Part shown: one piece after another, positions 4,993-5,792 of the stretch
How positions within the stretch are numbered: the stretch's first letter is position 1
Layout: each line of letters starts with the position of its first letter
Assembly (NCBI GenBank): GCA_005883365.1
Contig: VAXA01000141.1
Coordinates: forward strand, 1 to 5,792
Direction of reading: 5' to 3'
Length of the DNA: 5,792 nucleotides
Origin: Actinomycetota bacterium
Lineage (GTDB): Bacteria; Actinomycetota; Thermoleophilia; Gaiellales; Gaiellaceae
The notes under the pieces: generated by a model
The model's input: only the letters and a program-made list of their open reading frames with translations
Database searches by the model: none
What the model was told of the DNA's origin: nothing
Program-made: the position numbers and the translations under genes

Positions 4993-5792
4993 ATGGGATT
5001 GACCGAGAGGCTGGCGCGCGCGAGCGCCGCCAAGCCGCGCAGGACGTTCGCCCTCTGGGGTGTCGCAGTCGTGATTGCGCTCGGGCTCGTGGCAACCTCG
5101 CTGCACGGGCTGAGCTCGGACTCGCACGTCATCGGTACGCCCGAGTCGACGAAGGCAGCGGACGCCATCGCCCGGGCGTTCCCACGCACGGCGGCGAACA
5201 CGAAGCAGGACGTGATCGTCGTGAGCTCGCGCCGCTACACCGCCACCTCGCCTGAGTCCCGAGCGTTCGGGCAGCGCCTTGCGGCCGCGCTCAAGGCCAC
5301 GGGCGACGTGCGCGACCTCCGGGTAGCCGCCGTCTCGCCCGATCGCCACTCGGCGCTCCTCTCATTGCGGATCGTCGGCGACTCCGGCGCCGCGCCCGTC
5401 GAGCGGGTTGTCGAGGAGGCGAACCACACCGGCTTCGAGGTCGGCATCACCGGCTACCGCACGGTGAACCACGACTTCGGCAAGCAGTCGCAGACCGACC
5501 TCGAGAAGGGCGAGCTCGCCTTCGGCCTGCCCGCCGCGCTGGTCGTGCTCGTGCTCGTCTTCGGCGCCGTTGTCGCCGGGCTCGTGCCCGTGCTGATGGC
5601 GATCCTCTCGATCGTCGTCGCGCTCGGGCTCGTCGCGCTCCTGTCGCTCGAGTTCTCGCTCTCCGTGTTCATCGTCAACATGCTCACGGGGATGGGCCTG
5701 GCGCTCGGGATCGACTACTCCCTCTTCGTCGTCTCCCGCTATCGCGAGGAGCGGAGGCTCGGGTTGGCGAAGGAAGATGCGATCGCGCGAGC
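4993..5792 (+). CDS. MMPL/RND-type membrane transporter, N-terminal part (3' end outside window)
   Basis: The first 266 residues of a large inner-membrane transporter are present. A basic N-terminus (ERLARASAAKPRR) leads into a first membrane helix at about 18-37. A soluble loop domain of about 135 residues, outside the membrane, follows. Three closely spaced hydrophobic helices then occupy about 176-198, 199-219 and 222-243. GIDYSLFVVSRYREE at 239-253 is the hallmark of MMPL proteins; Asp241-Tyr242 correspond to the proton-relay Asp-Tyr pair of mycobacterial MmpL transporters. Such proteins use the proton gradient to export lipids, siderophores or drugs; the substrate cannot be told here. 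ATG 4993 is the first start after an in-frame TAG at 4978-4980 and has AGGGAG eight bases upstream. It is divergent from the padR-type gene, its probable regulator. Confidence 0.92.
   Translation, partial: MGLTERLARASAAKPRRTFALWGVAVVIALGLVATSLHGLSSDSHVIGTPESTKAADAIARAFPRTAANTKQDVIVVSSRRYTATSPESRAFGQRLAAALKATGDVRDLRVAAVSPDRHSALLSLRIVGDSGAAPVERVVEEANHTGFEVGITGYRTVNHDFGKQSQTDLEKGELAFGLPAALVVLVLVFGAVVAGLVPVLMAILSIVVALGLVALLSLEFSLSVFIVNMLTGMGLALGIDYSLFVVSRYREERRLGLAKEDAIAR

Noticed and set aside
4496..5002. Plus-strand open frame opposite padR
   Set aside because: Arginine/leucine-rich shadow with no motif. The minus strand encodes a clear PadR protein, and the frame crosses the divergent promoter region.

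Overview
The window is GC-rich bacterial DNA with a strong preference for G or C at third codon positions and frequent GTG starts. The gene order rplM-rpsI-glmM-glmS is the arrangement familiar from Actinobacteria. The protein sequences and the promoter-like TAnnnT boxes placed close to GTG starts look to me like a deep-branching actinobacterial lineage of the Thermoleophilia/Gaiella type. That placement is inference from recalled family sequences, not a search. The DNA is dense and ordinary in gene content: no tRNA, rRNA, insertion sequence, CRISPR array or prophage gene is visible, and no stretch of 300 bases lacks a gene.

Layout. Positions 1-382 hold the C-terminal part of a uracil-DNA glycosylase superfamily protein. 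Its stop overlaps the start of rplM (379-813, ribosomal protein L13), which in turn overlaps rpsI (810-1205, ribosomal protein S9). After a 42-base gap comes glmM (1248-2513, phosphoglucosamine mutase). After an 88-base leader comes glmS (2602-4428, glucosamine-6-phosphate synthase). A PadR/AphA-like regulator (4415-4933) lies on the minus strand and overlaps the 3' end of glmS by 14 bp. Only 59 bp separate its start from a divergent MMPL/RND-type membrane transporter (4993 to the window end, truncated).

How the genes work together. L13 and S9 are ribosome components normally made from one transcript. GlmS makes glucosamine-6-phosphate from fructose-6-phosphate and glutamine, and GlmM converts it to glucosamine-1-phosphate. 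These are the first two steps toward UDP-GlcNAc and cell-wall peptidoglycan; GlmU, the next enzyme, is not in the window. The block therefore links translation capacity to cell-wall precursor supply. The PadR regulator and the MMPL transporter form a separate divergent module, probably a repressor and its target.

No new multi-gene system is evident. The points worth a second look are small-scale: a second copy of the rpsI C-terminal codons (FSKR-stop) just after the gene; a terminator-like hairpin abutting the rplM start codon, which has no ribosome-binding site; apparently leaderless GTG starts for glmM and padR; a repeat-bearing glmS leader; a His-to-Leu change beside the GlmS glutaminase oxyanion-hole Asn; and overlapping face-to-face promoters between padR and the transporter gene.
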